DNA of 64,000 nucleotides from Thalassovita autumnalis. Lineage in GTDB: Bacteria; Pseudomonadota; Alphaproteobacteria; Rhodobacterales; Rhodobacteraceae. Position numbers and translations under genes: made by a program. The notes under the pieces are model-generated. The model ran no database searches. It saw nothing but the letters and a program-made list of their open reading frames with translations, and had not been told where the DNA came from. Each line of letters starts with the position of its first letter. The stretch's first letter is position 1. Of this stretch, positions 1 through 7,380 are shown piece by piece. The stretch spans positions 1-64,000 of the forward strand of contig NZ_CYSB01000025.1 of the NCBI RefSeq assembly GCF_001458255.1, in the 5' to 3' direction.

Positions 1-72
1 GTCAGCCATCGCTCTCGCCGCACTCGTTATTTACTGGCTATGAGTCCTGAGCCTAGCTTGGGGCGGAAAGAG

Positions 73-114
73 CGGAACAACAAACAACATTTCGGATCAA
101 CTTTTGTTGTTCCG
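73..114. repeat. 12-bp perfect inverted repeat
   Basis: The sequence CGGAACAACAAA at 73-84 is matched exactly by its reverse complement at 103-114, with an 18-base loop. No run of T follows, so it is not an obvious terminator. It lies about 75 bases before the likely dusA start and could be a regulator site or an RNA hairpin in the leader. The 1-186 stretch otherwise shows no gene I can support. Confidence 0.6.
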
Positions 115-186
115 ACTACATCTTGTGGCTCATTTTTGCTGATCTTGTGTGCTAGAAGGTGTGACGCCGAAGTCTTGGAACTTATA

Positions 187-1188
187 GTGACTATAAATAA
201 AGACAAAAATATCGAGAAAAGTGCACGTTTAAGCGTTGCCCCGATGATGGATTGGACGGATCGCCATTGCCGCTATCTGCATCGGCTGCTGTCGAAGGAG
301 GTGCTGCTTTACACCGAAATGGTCACCTCACCGGCGCTGGTGCGGGGTGGGGCGATGCATTTGCTGGACTTCAATGACGAAGAGCACCCGGTTGCGCTGC
401 AGCTGGGGGGATCTGATCCGGCGGAGCTGGCGGCTGCAGCCAAACTCTGTGAGGAGCGTGGTTATGATGAGGTGAACCTCAACTGCGGCTGCCCCTCGGA
501 TCGGGTACAATCGGGCACCTTTGGCGCTGTGCTGATGCGCTCCCCCGGTGTGGTGGCGGATTGCGTCAAGGCGATGCAGGATGCGGTCTCGGTCGAGGTC
601 ACGGTGAAATGCCGCATTGGCGTGGATGATCAGGATCCTGAGGTCGTGCTGCCGGACTTCATTGAGAAAGTTGCTGCAACCGGCTGTAAACGCATCACAA
701 TCCATGCCCGCAAGGCCTGGCTGCAGGGGCTGAGCCCAAAGGAAAACCGCGATATTCCGCCGCTTGATTACGATCTGGTGCATCGGATGAAGGCGCAGTT
801 TCCGGATCTGCATATCTCGATCAACGGCGGCATCACCACTTTGGCTGAGGCACAGGATCATCTGGCGCGCGGCCTTGACGGGGTGATGATCGGGCGGGCG
901 GCCTATCACCAGCCTGCCGATGTGCTGTGTCAGGCGGATCCGCTGATTTATGGCACCGGTCAGGCCACGGATCCGGTGGATGTGGTGCGCCAGATGCTGC
1001 CCTATATTGAGTTGCATGTCAGTGGCGGCGGTAAGTTGGGGCAGGTCACGCGCCATATGCTGGGGCTCTTTGCCGGCAACCCCGGCGCCCGCCAGTGGCG
1101 TCGCATCCTCTCGGAAAACGCCCATAAGCCCGGCATGGGACCGGAACTGGTCGAAGAGGCGCTGGCCGCCTTGCCTGTGGCCGCCTGA
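187..1188 (+). CDS. dusA: tRNA-dihydrouridine synthase DusA
   Basis: FMN-dependent enzyme that reduces uridine to dihydrouridine in the tRNA D-loop, in the cytosol. The TIM-barrel opens with SVAPMMDWTDRHCR, followed by EMVTSPALVRG and the catalytic-cysteine segment NLNCGCPSDRVQ, then VKCRIGVDD, ITIHARKAWLQGL and a C-terminal phosphate-binding loop INGGI...GLDGVMIGRAAY. These are the marks of the DusA branch. The reading frame is open back to an ATG at 40, but the N-terminal ~49 codons do not look like protein. The family usually begins a few residues before SVAPMMDW, so I chose the GTG at 187 (333 aa); TTG at 175 is an alternative. Function confidence is high and start confidence is moderate. 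Confidence 0.9.
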   Translation: MTINKDKNIEKSARLSVAPMMDWTDRHCRYLHRLLSKEVLLYTEMVTSPALVRGGAMHLLDFNDEEHPVALQLGGSDPAELAAAAKLCEERGYDEVNLNCGCPSDRVQSGTFGAVLMRSPGVVADCVKAMQDAVSVEVTVKCRIGVDDQDPEVVLPDFIEKVAATGCKRITIHARKAWLQGLSPKENRDIPPLDYDLVHRMKAQFPDLHISINGGITTLAEAQDHLARGLDGVMIGRAAYHQPADVLCQADPLIYGTGQATDPVDVVRQMLPYIELHVSGGGKLGQVTRHMLGLFAGNPGARQWRRILSENAHKPGMGPELVEEALAALPVAA

Positions 1189-1380
1189 CGGCAGCTGAGC
1201 CAATGTCGGGCAAAGAAAGCCGGTAAAACGTCCAGCCAAGGCATTTTTTCGCTGCGCCATTGTGGTTTTTCCGAAAACCCGGTCTAAGTCTGCGCGGGAT
1301 GTGCAGCGGTGTTTTGGTACCTGTCAGAGAGGTCAACATGTGACCGCTGCGAGACGGACGGGACAGAAGAGGGGACCCCG

Positions 1381-2205
1381 ATGCCAGAAATGGATCTGTT
1401 GTTGATGATGCTGGGGCTGTTGATGGTCATCGGTGCGCTGGCCGGCGTGCTGGCGGGCCTGTTGGGCGTCGGTGGCGGTATCGTGTTGGTGCCTGCCTAT
1501 TTCTATGCATTTCAGACGCTTGGCTATGGTGGGCCTCAGTTGATGCAGATGTGTTTGGCGACCTCACTGGCGACGATCATCGTGACCTCACTGCGGTCGG
1601 TGATGAGCCACAACAAAAAAGGCGCCGTTGACTGGGAGATCCTGCGCGGCTGGGGGCCGGGCATTGTGGTCGGTGCGATCCTTGGCATGTTGGTGGCGGC
1701 CTCGCTGCGCTCCACCACTTTGCAGGGGATCTTTGGCGTGCTGGCGCTGGTGATCGGCCTCTACATGGGGTTTGGCCGTGCGGAATGGCGGCTGGGCCAG
1801 GCGATGCCCAAGGGGCTGGGGCGGGTGATCCTGTCACCTGCCATGGGTTTCCTGTCGGTGCTGATGGGCATCGGCGGGGGCAGCTTTGGCGTGCCTTTGA
1901 TGAGCCTGTTCAACACGCCGATCCACCGGGCGGTGGCGACGGCTGCGGGCTTTGGCGTGATCATCGCGGTGCCCTCGGTCATCGGGTTCCTGTTGCTGCC
2001 GATTGACGCCGCACATCGCCCGCCACTGACCATCGGCGCGGTCAATCTGGTGGCCTTTGCGGTGACCATCGCCATGACGCTGATCACCACCCCCTGGGGG
2101 GTGAAACTGGCCCATGCGATGGATCCCAAACCGCTGAAACGGGTCTTTGCGCTGTTCCTGACCTTGGTGGCGCTCAACATGCTGCGCAAGGCGCTTGGCT
2201 GGTAG
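1381..2205 (+). CDS. TauE/SafE (TSUP) family anion exporter
   Basis: Polytopic inner-membrane protein of the sulfite exporter TauE/SafE family, 274 aa with about eight hydrophobic segments. The two halves each carry the family's glycine-rich motif: GLLGVGGGIVLVPAYF near the N-terminus and GIGGGSFGVPLMSLF in the middle, as expected from its internal duplication. Members export sulfite, sulfoacetate or related organosulfur anions, but the substrate here cannot be read from sequence. The ATG at 1381 is preceded by a purine-rich site (AGAAGAGGGG) and starts at a proper first helix; the open frame extends to 1309 without meaning. A second, unrelated-looking TSUP gene lies at 31528-32301. Confidence 0.88.
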   Translation: MPEMDLLLMMLGLLMVIGALAGVLAGLLGVGGGIVLVPAYFYAFQTLGYGGPQLMQMCLATSLATIIVTSLRSVMSHNKKGAVDWEILRGWGPGIVVGAILGMLVAASLRSTTLQGIFGVLALVIGLYMGFGRAEWRLGQAMPKGLGRVILSPAMGFLSVLMGIGGGSFGVPLMSLFNTPIHRAVATAAGFGVIIAVPSVIGFLLLPIDAAHRPPLTIGAVNLVAFAVTIAMTLITTPWGVKLAHAMDPKPLKRVFALFLTLVALNMLRKALGW

Positions 2206-2406
2206 GCCTTACCGGTAAACAGGCCTGAAACACCTCCGTGATCGCGCCTAGGATGACGGGGGATGACGGAAAATTGTCGGCGGAATGGCAACGATTACAA
2301 GTCGTTCCGCCCTTTGTTTCCAAATAGCCCCGTCGATTTCTTTACATGTTGCAACTTTGGATGGTGTGTCCTACGCCTAAAAGTGTGAATTCTAGGGGCT
2401 GCTATT

Positions 2407-3384
2407 ATGTTAACTCTTTATGCACTACTTGGACTTGCCGGGATTGCCGGCATTGTGACCCTCTTTGATGAGGACAGCGACGACAGCACAGACAGCGGGC
2501 CGGATTTCGTTGGCTCTGGTGAGGGCACCGAAGGCAATGACCTGATGGAGGGCACCTACGCCGCGGATGACATTCTGGGCCGGGGGGGCGATGACACCAT
2601 CAATGGCGGCCAGGGCATGGATACGATCCGTGCCGGTGTCGGCCGTGATCAGGTGGACGGCGGCGAAGGCAATGATGATCTGCGCGGTGGTTCCGGCGAT
2701 GACGTGATCCAGGGTGGTCTTGGCAATGACCGTCTGGAAGGCGACGAAGGCAATGACACCTTGCTGGCAGGCGACGGCTATGACTTCATGGCGGGCGCAG
2801 ACGGCAATGACCTGATGTTTGGTGGCAATGGCGCCGACGTGATGGCAGGTGAAGATGGTAATGACGCGCTGCTGGGTGAAGCGGGTAATGACACGCTTTA
2901 TGGTGGCGCGGGCAATGACCTGATGGACGGCGGCGCGGACATGGATACGCTTTACGGCGAAGCGGGCAATGATGCGCTGCAGGGCTATCTGGCCGTTGAT
3001 TCTGCCGACACCGGGTTCCGCGACAGCGATGTGCATGACCCGGATCTGCTGGATGGCGGCGAAGGCAATGACACCCTGTTGGCTGGCAGCGGTGACACGC
3101 TGACCGGCGGTGCGGGCGCTGACATGCATGTGCTGGGCACCTGGATCGATCAGGACGTGACCATTACCGATTATGTGCGTGGTCAGGACGTGATCGTGCT
3201 GAACTACAACGCCGCCGATACCACCCCGCCTGTGATCACGCTGCAGCAGTCGGGCACCACGCCTGCCGATGCTGAGATTCTGATTGACGGTGTGGTGGCC
3301 GCAGTGGTGCAGGGCGCCCATGGCACCTTGACCGTAACCGACGTGGTGCTGACCCCGGTGGCTGACTGGATCACCGCCGCTTAA
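2407..3384 (+). CDS. RTX-repeat calcium-binding protein
   Basis: 325-residue acidic protein. It begins with one short hydrophobic segment (LYALLGLAGIAGIVTLF) followed by a very acidic linker, then about a dozen nonapeptide repeats of the GGxGxDxLx type (for example GGEGNDDLR, GGAGNDLMD) over residues ~45-245. A C-terminal non-repeat domain (ITDYVRGQDVIVLNY...) resembles the closing domain of roseobacterial RTX proteins. Such repeats fold into a calcium-bound beta-roll and the proteins are usually exported by type I secretion. No type I secretion genes are in this window. No enzymatic domain is present, so a structural, adhesive or Ca-binding surface role is inferred. A strong terminator follows. 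The 200 bases upstream (2206-2406) are AT-richer and likely hold its promoter. Confidence 0.85.
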   Translation: MLTLYALLGLAGIAGIVTLFDEDSDDSTDSGPDFVGSGEGTEGNDLMEGTYAADDILGRGGDDTINGGQGMDTIRAGVGRDQVDGGEGNDDLRGGSGDDVIQGGLGNDRLEGDEGNDTLLAGDGYDFMAGADGNDLMFGGNGADVMAGEDGNDALLGEAGNDTLYGGAGNDLMDGGADMDTLYGEAGNDALQGYLAVDSADTGFRDSDVHDPDLLDGGEGNDTLLAGSGDTLTGGAGADMHVLGTWIDQDVTITDYVRGQDVIVLNYNAADTTPPVITLQQSGTTPADAEILIDGVVAAVVQGAHGTLTVTDVVLTPVADWITAA

Positions 3385-3403
3385 GGCCCTCACAACACAG
3401 TAG

Positions 3404-3441
3404 AAAAGCCGCGTCGTCCCTTCGGATGGCGCGGCTTTTTC
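3404..3441. terminator. bidirectional intrinsic terminator
   Basis: AAAAGCCGCG and CGCGGCTTTT form a 10-bp stem around a 16-base loop, with T runs on both strands. It sits between the RTX gene (+) and the DUF1289 gene (-) and can serve both. Confidence 0.85.
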
Positions 3442-3462
3442 TATTGGGGGCTCTGCTCAGGA

Positions 3463-3693
3463 TCAGGCTTTGCGGACCCGGCCGGCACGGCCGCCGCGAC
3501 GTTTCTTGAGGCGTGATTTACGCTCTGGCAGATCGGCCATGATGGCGCTGCGCAGATCCGGCGTCATGCCGGACCAGGCGCTGATTTCCTCAATGCTGCG
3601 ATAACAGCCCAAACAGATCTTCTCCTCCGGGTGCATCACACAGATCTGCACACAGGGGCTCTCAATCTCATCGCGTCGCCAGACTTGGTTCAT
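3463..3693 (-). CDS. DUF1289 domain protein
   Basis: Small 76-residue protein with the DUF1289 cysteine pattern: ESPCVQICVMHPEEKICLGC followed by YRSIEEISAW. The four cysteines (C-x3-C...C-x2-C) suggest a small metal-binding fold. The C-terminus is strongly basic (RKSRLKKRRGGRAGRVRKA). The biochemical role of the family is unknown. I chose the internal ATG at 3693 because the 16 codons before it lack family similarity. It is the last gene of a leftward group with ruvX and ccmI, 72 bases downstream of ruvX. Confidence 0.85.
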   Translation of the reverse strand: MNQVWRRDEIESPCVQICVMHPEEKICLGCYRSIEEISAWSGMTPDLRSAIMADLPERKSRLKKRRGGRAGRVRKA

Positions 3694-3765
3694 CCAGGGG
3701 CTACTCTCGTTTAGGCAGGTGCCTGTTGGGTGGGGCCTCATCCGGCCAGCTGTTCGTTCACCCCC

Positions 3766-4230
3766 TCAGAGGTTCCGCAGCCGGTCCAGAAACCCCTGCA
3801 GAATGAAGGAGGCGGCCACGTTGTCAATCTTTTCCGCACGTTTCGCCCGTGAGGTGTCAGCCTCCAGCAGCGCACGCTCGGCGGCCACGGTCGACAGGCG
3901 CTCATCCCAGAAGCCGATGGGCAGATCGGTCAGCTGGCTGAGGTTGCGGGCAAAAGCGCGGGTGGATTGGGCGCGTGGGCCTTCGCTGCCATCCATGTTG
4001 CGCGGCAGGCCCAGGAGGATACCGCCGACCTGCCGGTCCTTGCAGATCTCCATCAGGCGTGCCGCATCCACACCGAATTTCTTGCGCTTTACGGTTTCCA
4101 CCGGCGTCGCGACAGACCGCAGCACGTCAGAGACCGCAACCCCAATGGTCTTGGTGCCCAGATCCAGCCCCATCAAAGGCTGCATCGGCGACAGCGCTGC
4201 CGCCATTTCCTGTTCGGTTTCATAAATCAT
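3766..4230 (-). CDS. ruvX: YqgF/RuvX-type putative Holliday junction resolvase
   Basis: 154-residue RNase H-fold protein. It shows the first beta-strand catalytic aspartate in GLDLGTKTIGVAVSD, the ILLGLPRNMDG segment, and the second acidic cluster in WDERLSTVAAER, plus a closing KIDNVAASFILQGFLD. Members act in processing Holliday-like junctions and/or in pre-16S rRNA 5'-end maturation; which applies here cannot be decided. Its ATG overlaps the ccmI stop codon by four bases (ATGA), showing translational coupling. Confidence 0.92.
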   Translation of the reverse strand: MIYETEQEMAAALSPMQPLMGLDLGTKTIGVAVSDVLRSVATPVETVKRKKFGVDAARLMEICKDRQVGGILLGLPRNMDGSEGPRAQSTRAFARNLSQLTDLPIGFWDERLSTVAAERALLEADTSRAKRAEKIDNVAASFILQGFLDRLRNL

Positions 4231-5462
4231 TGTCGCAGTCCTGCATTTTCCGCGCCAGCCTCAATCAGCTGCAAGGCCTCTGGCACCTCGGCAAAGACGG
4301 TCAGTGCCTCCTGGTAGATCGCCTGCGCCTGTGCCATTTCACCCAGAACACCGTATGCCGAGATCAGCCGCGCCCATTCCTCCGGGGTGCCGCCATCGGT
4401 GGCCAGTCGCTCCGCCAGCCCTGCAACCATACCGCGGATCATCTCCTGACGGTCTTCTTCGCTCATCTCTTGCGCGGCGCGCACCTGATCGGCATCCGGG
4501 CCCGGCGCTGCGTCGGTGCCACCAACCGGGGGCAGCTCATATTGCACACCGGCCAGCCGCGCGACCTCCATGATCTGGCCACGGATCGGGGTGATCCAGG
4601 GCGCGTCATCCGGGCCTTCGTTCAGTAGGCGCGACCAGGTGCGGAAGGTCGCATCGGGACGGCCCACCTGGGCAAACATCAGCCCCATGTAATAGCGCGC
4701 CACGGCGTTGCTGGGATCCAGTTCCAGCGCGCGCATCAGCACACGCTCTGCCTCAGGTGAGACAAAACCACCTGCCGACAGGATCATCATGTCGGCCAGA
4801 TCGGTCAGATCACCGGCACGGACCTGATCGCCCTTCAGCTCCACCACTTTGGCCTGCGCCTGATGCGCCGCCACGAAATTGCCAAGCGCCGCCTCATTGC
4901 GCGCCAGCAGCTGTTGGCCCTGCAGTTCATCCGGGCGCTCCGCCACGGCGGCGCGCAGTTTGGTCATCAGCTCCTGATATTCCGGGCTGACATCGCCCAT
5001 CGCGGGCGAGGGGGGCAGACGCCCCTCAACCTCGGCCTGGCTGGGGCGGTTTTTGCGGGCCTCATCGGCCAGCGTCAGCCGCGCCTCCAACCCCTGATCG
5101 GGATAGCCCGGCGCGCCCATGTCATTGTAAAGCCACAGCGCACCGCCAACCAGAAACAGGGTGCAGATCACCGCCAGCGCCTTGCCCGCTAGCGCTGGCT
5201 GTCCACCGGTTTCGCCGCCTTCACGCAACTGCGCATCCGCCGCCAGAATACGGCGTGAGATTTCGGCCTTGGTCCGTTCGCCATCTTCTGCGCTGACCAC
5301 ACCGCGGGCCAAATCCCGGTCCACCTCTTTCAGCTGGGCGCGATAGACCCGCAGATCAAAGGCCGCTGGTGGCTCATCGCCCACCCGTCCGCGCAGCAGC
5401 GCCAAACCCATCAGCCCTGACACAGCAAGGGCAAGTACGGTGATGATGATCCAGAATGTCAT
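4227..5462 (-). CDS. ccmI: cytochrome c biogenesis protein CcmI
   Basis: 411-residue membrane protein that presents apocytochrome c to the heme ligation machinery. It has two hydrophobic segments (FWIIITVLALAVSGLMGLAL at the start and ALAVICTLFLVGGALWLY near residue 100) bracketing a cytoplasmic leucine-zipper-like loop (FDLRVYRAQLKEVDRDLARG), then a periplasmic TPR-like region (LARNEAALGNFVAAHQAQ; SNAVARYYMGLMFAQVG). The frame is open far upstream to 5741 but the MTFW start at 5462 matches the family. The partner genes ccmABCDG are 29 kb away at 32915-35737. It is divergent from soxB across a 250-base gap that must hold both promoters. Confidence 0.92.
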   Translation of the reverse strand: MTFWIIITVLALAVSGLMGLALLRGRVGDEPPAAFDLRVYRAQLKEVDRDLARGVVSAEDGERTKAEISRRILAADAQLREGGETGGQPALAGKALAVICTLFLVGGALWLYNDMGAPGYPDQGLEARLTLADEARKNRPSQAEVEGRLPPSPAMGDVSPEYQELMTKLRAAVAERPDELQGQQLLARNEAALGNFVAAHQAQAKVVELKGDQVRAGDLTDLADMMILSAGGFVSPEAERVLMRALELDPSNAVARYYMGLMFAQVGRPDATFRTWSRLLNEGPDDAPWITPIRGQIMEVARLAGVQYELPPVGGTDAAPGPDADQVRAAQEMSEEDRQEMIRGMVAGLAERLATDGGTPEEWARLISAYGVLGEMAQAQAIYQEALTVFAEVPEALQLIEAGAENAGLRQ

Positions 5463-5715
5463 GTGGCCTCCAGCTACAGTTGTGACAGATGTAAACCGCC
5501 ACCCCGTTAGGAAAAACCCCAAAGTGCCGCGAAATCGGGCAGGGGGCGCTCTTGTCGCAACTGTGATCGGCGGCAAAATCCCCTGAAATGCCCGCTGCGG
5601 CAGCGCCATGTCGCAACCAGACGGAAATATGACGCTTGGAAACGGGGGCAGATGTCGCAATCCGGTCAAACAGGAACAAGACCTCAATCCCCGGATTCGA
5701 CGTGAAAGACGCCCC

Positions 5716-6960
5716 ATGAAACGATATTCCGCCTTTGCCATTGCCCGCGAAGCAGCCCGGTATCACACCGGCTGGGAACGCGCCTGGGCTTCACCCAAGC
5801 CGAAAAAGAAATACGATGTGATTATCGTTGGTGCCGGTGGCCACGGCCTTGCAACCGCTTATTATCTTGGCAAAAACTTCGGCATCACCAATGTGGCTGT
5901 GCTGGAAAAGGGCTGGCTGGGCGGCGGCAACACAGGCCGCAACACCACGATCATCCGCTCTAACTACCTGCAGGATGCATCGGCGGCGATCTACGAAAAG
6001 GCGCGCTCTCTTTATGAGACGATGAGCCAGGATCTGAACTACAACGTGATGTTCAGCCCCCGTGGCGTGATCATGCTGGCGCAAACAGAACATGAGGTGC
6101 GCGGCTACCAGCGCACGGCCCATGCCAATGCGCTGCAGGGCGTCAAGACCGAGTTCATTGGTCCTGAGCGCGTCAAGGAGCTGGTGCCGATCATCAACAT
6201 CGATGGTCCGCGCTACCCGGTTCTGGGCGGCCTCTGGCAGGAACGCGGCGGCACCGCGCGTCACGATGCGGTGGCTTGGGGCTATGCCCGCGCCTGTTCA
6301 CAGATGGGCATGGACATCATCCAGAAATGCGAAGTGACCGGTGTGCGCTCCGAAGGGGGCAAGGTGGTTGGCGTTGACACCACCCAAGGCGCGATCGACT
6401 GTGACAAGCTGGGCATGGTGGTTGCGGGCCATTCGGGCGTGCTGGCCGAAATGGCCGGGTTCCGTCTGCCAATTGAATCGCTGTCGCTGCAGGCGCTGGT
6501 CTCAGAACCGATCAAACCCTGCATGGACGTGGTGGTCATGGCCAACACCGTGCATGGCTACATGAGCCAGTCAGACAAGGGCGAAATGGTCATCGGGGGC
6601 GGCACCGACGGCTATAACAACTACACCCAGCGCGGCTCCTACCACCATATCGAGGAAACCGTGCGGGCGCTGGTGGAAACCTTCCCGATGATCTCGCGCC
6701 TGAAAATGCTGCGCCAATGGGGTGGCATCGTGGATATGACCGGTGACCGCTCGCCGATCCTGTCGAAAGCCCCGGTAGATGGCATCTTCGTCAACTGCGG
6801 CTGGGGCACCGGTGGCTTCAAGGCGATCCCCGGCTCCGGCTGGGCCATGGCGGAACTGATGGCCAAAGGCCACTCGCCCCTGACCGAGGAATTCGGCCTC
6901 AACCGCTTCTCCGAAGGCCGCTTCATCGACGAAAGCGTCGCGGCCGGCGTCGCCCACTAA
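5716..6960 (+). CDS. soxB: sarcosine oxidase subunit beta
   Basis: Catalytic subunit of the heterotetrameric sarcosine oxidase, which oxidatively demethylates sarcosine to glycine, giving H2O2 and 5,10-methylene-tetrahydrofolate. 414 residues. The FAD-binding GxGxxG motif is in VIIVGAGGHGLATAYYL (residue ~38). Histidine ~183 in RGGTARHDAVAWG is the family's covalent FMN attachment site. The C-terminal FAD contact GWGTGGFKAIPGSG is intact. The ATG at 5716 gives the usual length; longer in-frame starts upstream add non-homologous sequence. First gene of soxBDAG. Confidence 0.96.
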   Translation: MKRYSAFAIAREAARYHTGWERAWASPKPKKKYDVIIVGAGGHGLATAYYLGKNFGITNVAVLEKGWLGGGNTGRNTTIIRSNYLQDASAAIYEKARSLYETMSQDLNYNVMFSPRGVIMLAQTEHEVRGYQRTAHANALQGVKTEFIGPERVKELVPIINIDGPRYPVLGGLWQERGGTARHDAVAWGYARACSQMGMDIIQKCEVTGVRSEGGKVVGVDTTQGAIDCDKLGMVVAGHSGVLAEMAGFRLPIESLSLQALVSEPIKPCMDVVVMANTVHGYMSQSDKGEMVIGGGTDGYNNYTQRGSYHHIEETVRALVETFPMISRLKMLRQWGGIVDMTGDRSPILSKAPVDGIFVNCGWGTGGFKAIPGSGWAMAELMAKGHSPLTEEFGLNRFSEGRFIDESVAAGVAH

Positions 6961-6976
6961 GAAGGAACCTCACGAT

Positions 6977-7318
6977 ATGCTCATCCTTCACTGCCCCTAT
7001 TGCGGCGTTGACGCCGAAGAAACCGAACTGCACGCCGGTGGCGAGGCGCATCTGAAACGCTTCGGTCCCGGCTCTTCGGATGAAGAGTTCGAAGGCTACC
7101 TGTTCCACCGCGAAAACCCCAAAGGCGTGCATTTCGAACGCTGGCGCCATGTGAACGGCTGCGGCAAGTGGTTCCACGCCGCCCGCTGCACCAATACGCT
7201 TGAGGTTTTTGGCACCTACAGCGCGCAGGTCTTTGAACCGCCGCAGGAACTGCAGGATAAAATCAGCGCCAAACGCCCCGGCTGGGAGTGGCGCGATCTG
7301 AAAGGCAGTGACCAATGA
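6977..7318 (+). CDS. soxD: sarcosine oxidase subunit delta
   Basis: 113-residue zinc-binding small subunit of heterotetrameric sarcosine oxidase. It shows the N-terminal LHCPYCGVDAEETELHAGGEAH motif region (paired cysteines and a histidine) and a later HVNGCGKWFHAARCTNT segment. It starts 16 bases after soxB with a GAAGGA ribosome-binding site. A dispersed repeat core begins immediately after its stop codon, separating it from soxA by 62 bases. Confidence 0.95.
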   Translation: MLILHCPYCGVDAEETELHAGGEAHLKRFGPGSSDEEFEGYLFHRENPKGVHFERWRHVNGCGKWFHAARCTNTLEVFGTYSAQVFEPPQELQDKISAKRPGWEWRDLKGSDQ

Positions 7319-7342
7319 CCTTTCATCTTGCCAAAAATACTC
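7319..7342 (-). repeat. dispersed core repeat, locus 1 (inside sox operon)
   Basis: Read on the minus strand, this is GAGTATTT, four variable bases, a CAA variant of the AAC block, then ATGAAAGG. It fits the 24-base core shared by ten sites in this window. It starts one base after the soxD stop codon and ends before the soxA ribosome-binding site, within the operon. No adjoining GC-rich hairpin as at other copies, apart from a small one (GCCCTGCAACCGGGC) just downstream. Confidence 0.7.
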
Positions 7343-7380
7343 AATTCCCCGCCCTGCAACCGGGCAAGGAGGCTTAAGAC

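Noticed and set aside
2600-2990. CRISPR-like periodic repeats
   Set aside because: Periodicity is 27 bases and encodes RTX nonapeptides; units are imperfect and there are no spacers.
2425-3393. 322-codon minus-strand frame opposite the RTX gene
   Set aside because: The regular GGxGxD codons read backwards give a repetitive I/A/V/H pattern; not a real protein.
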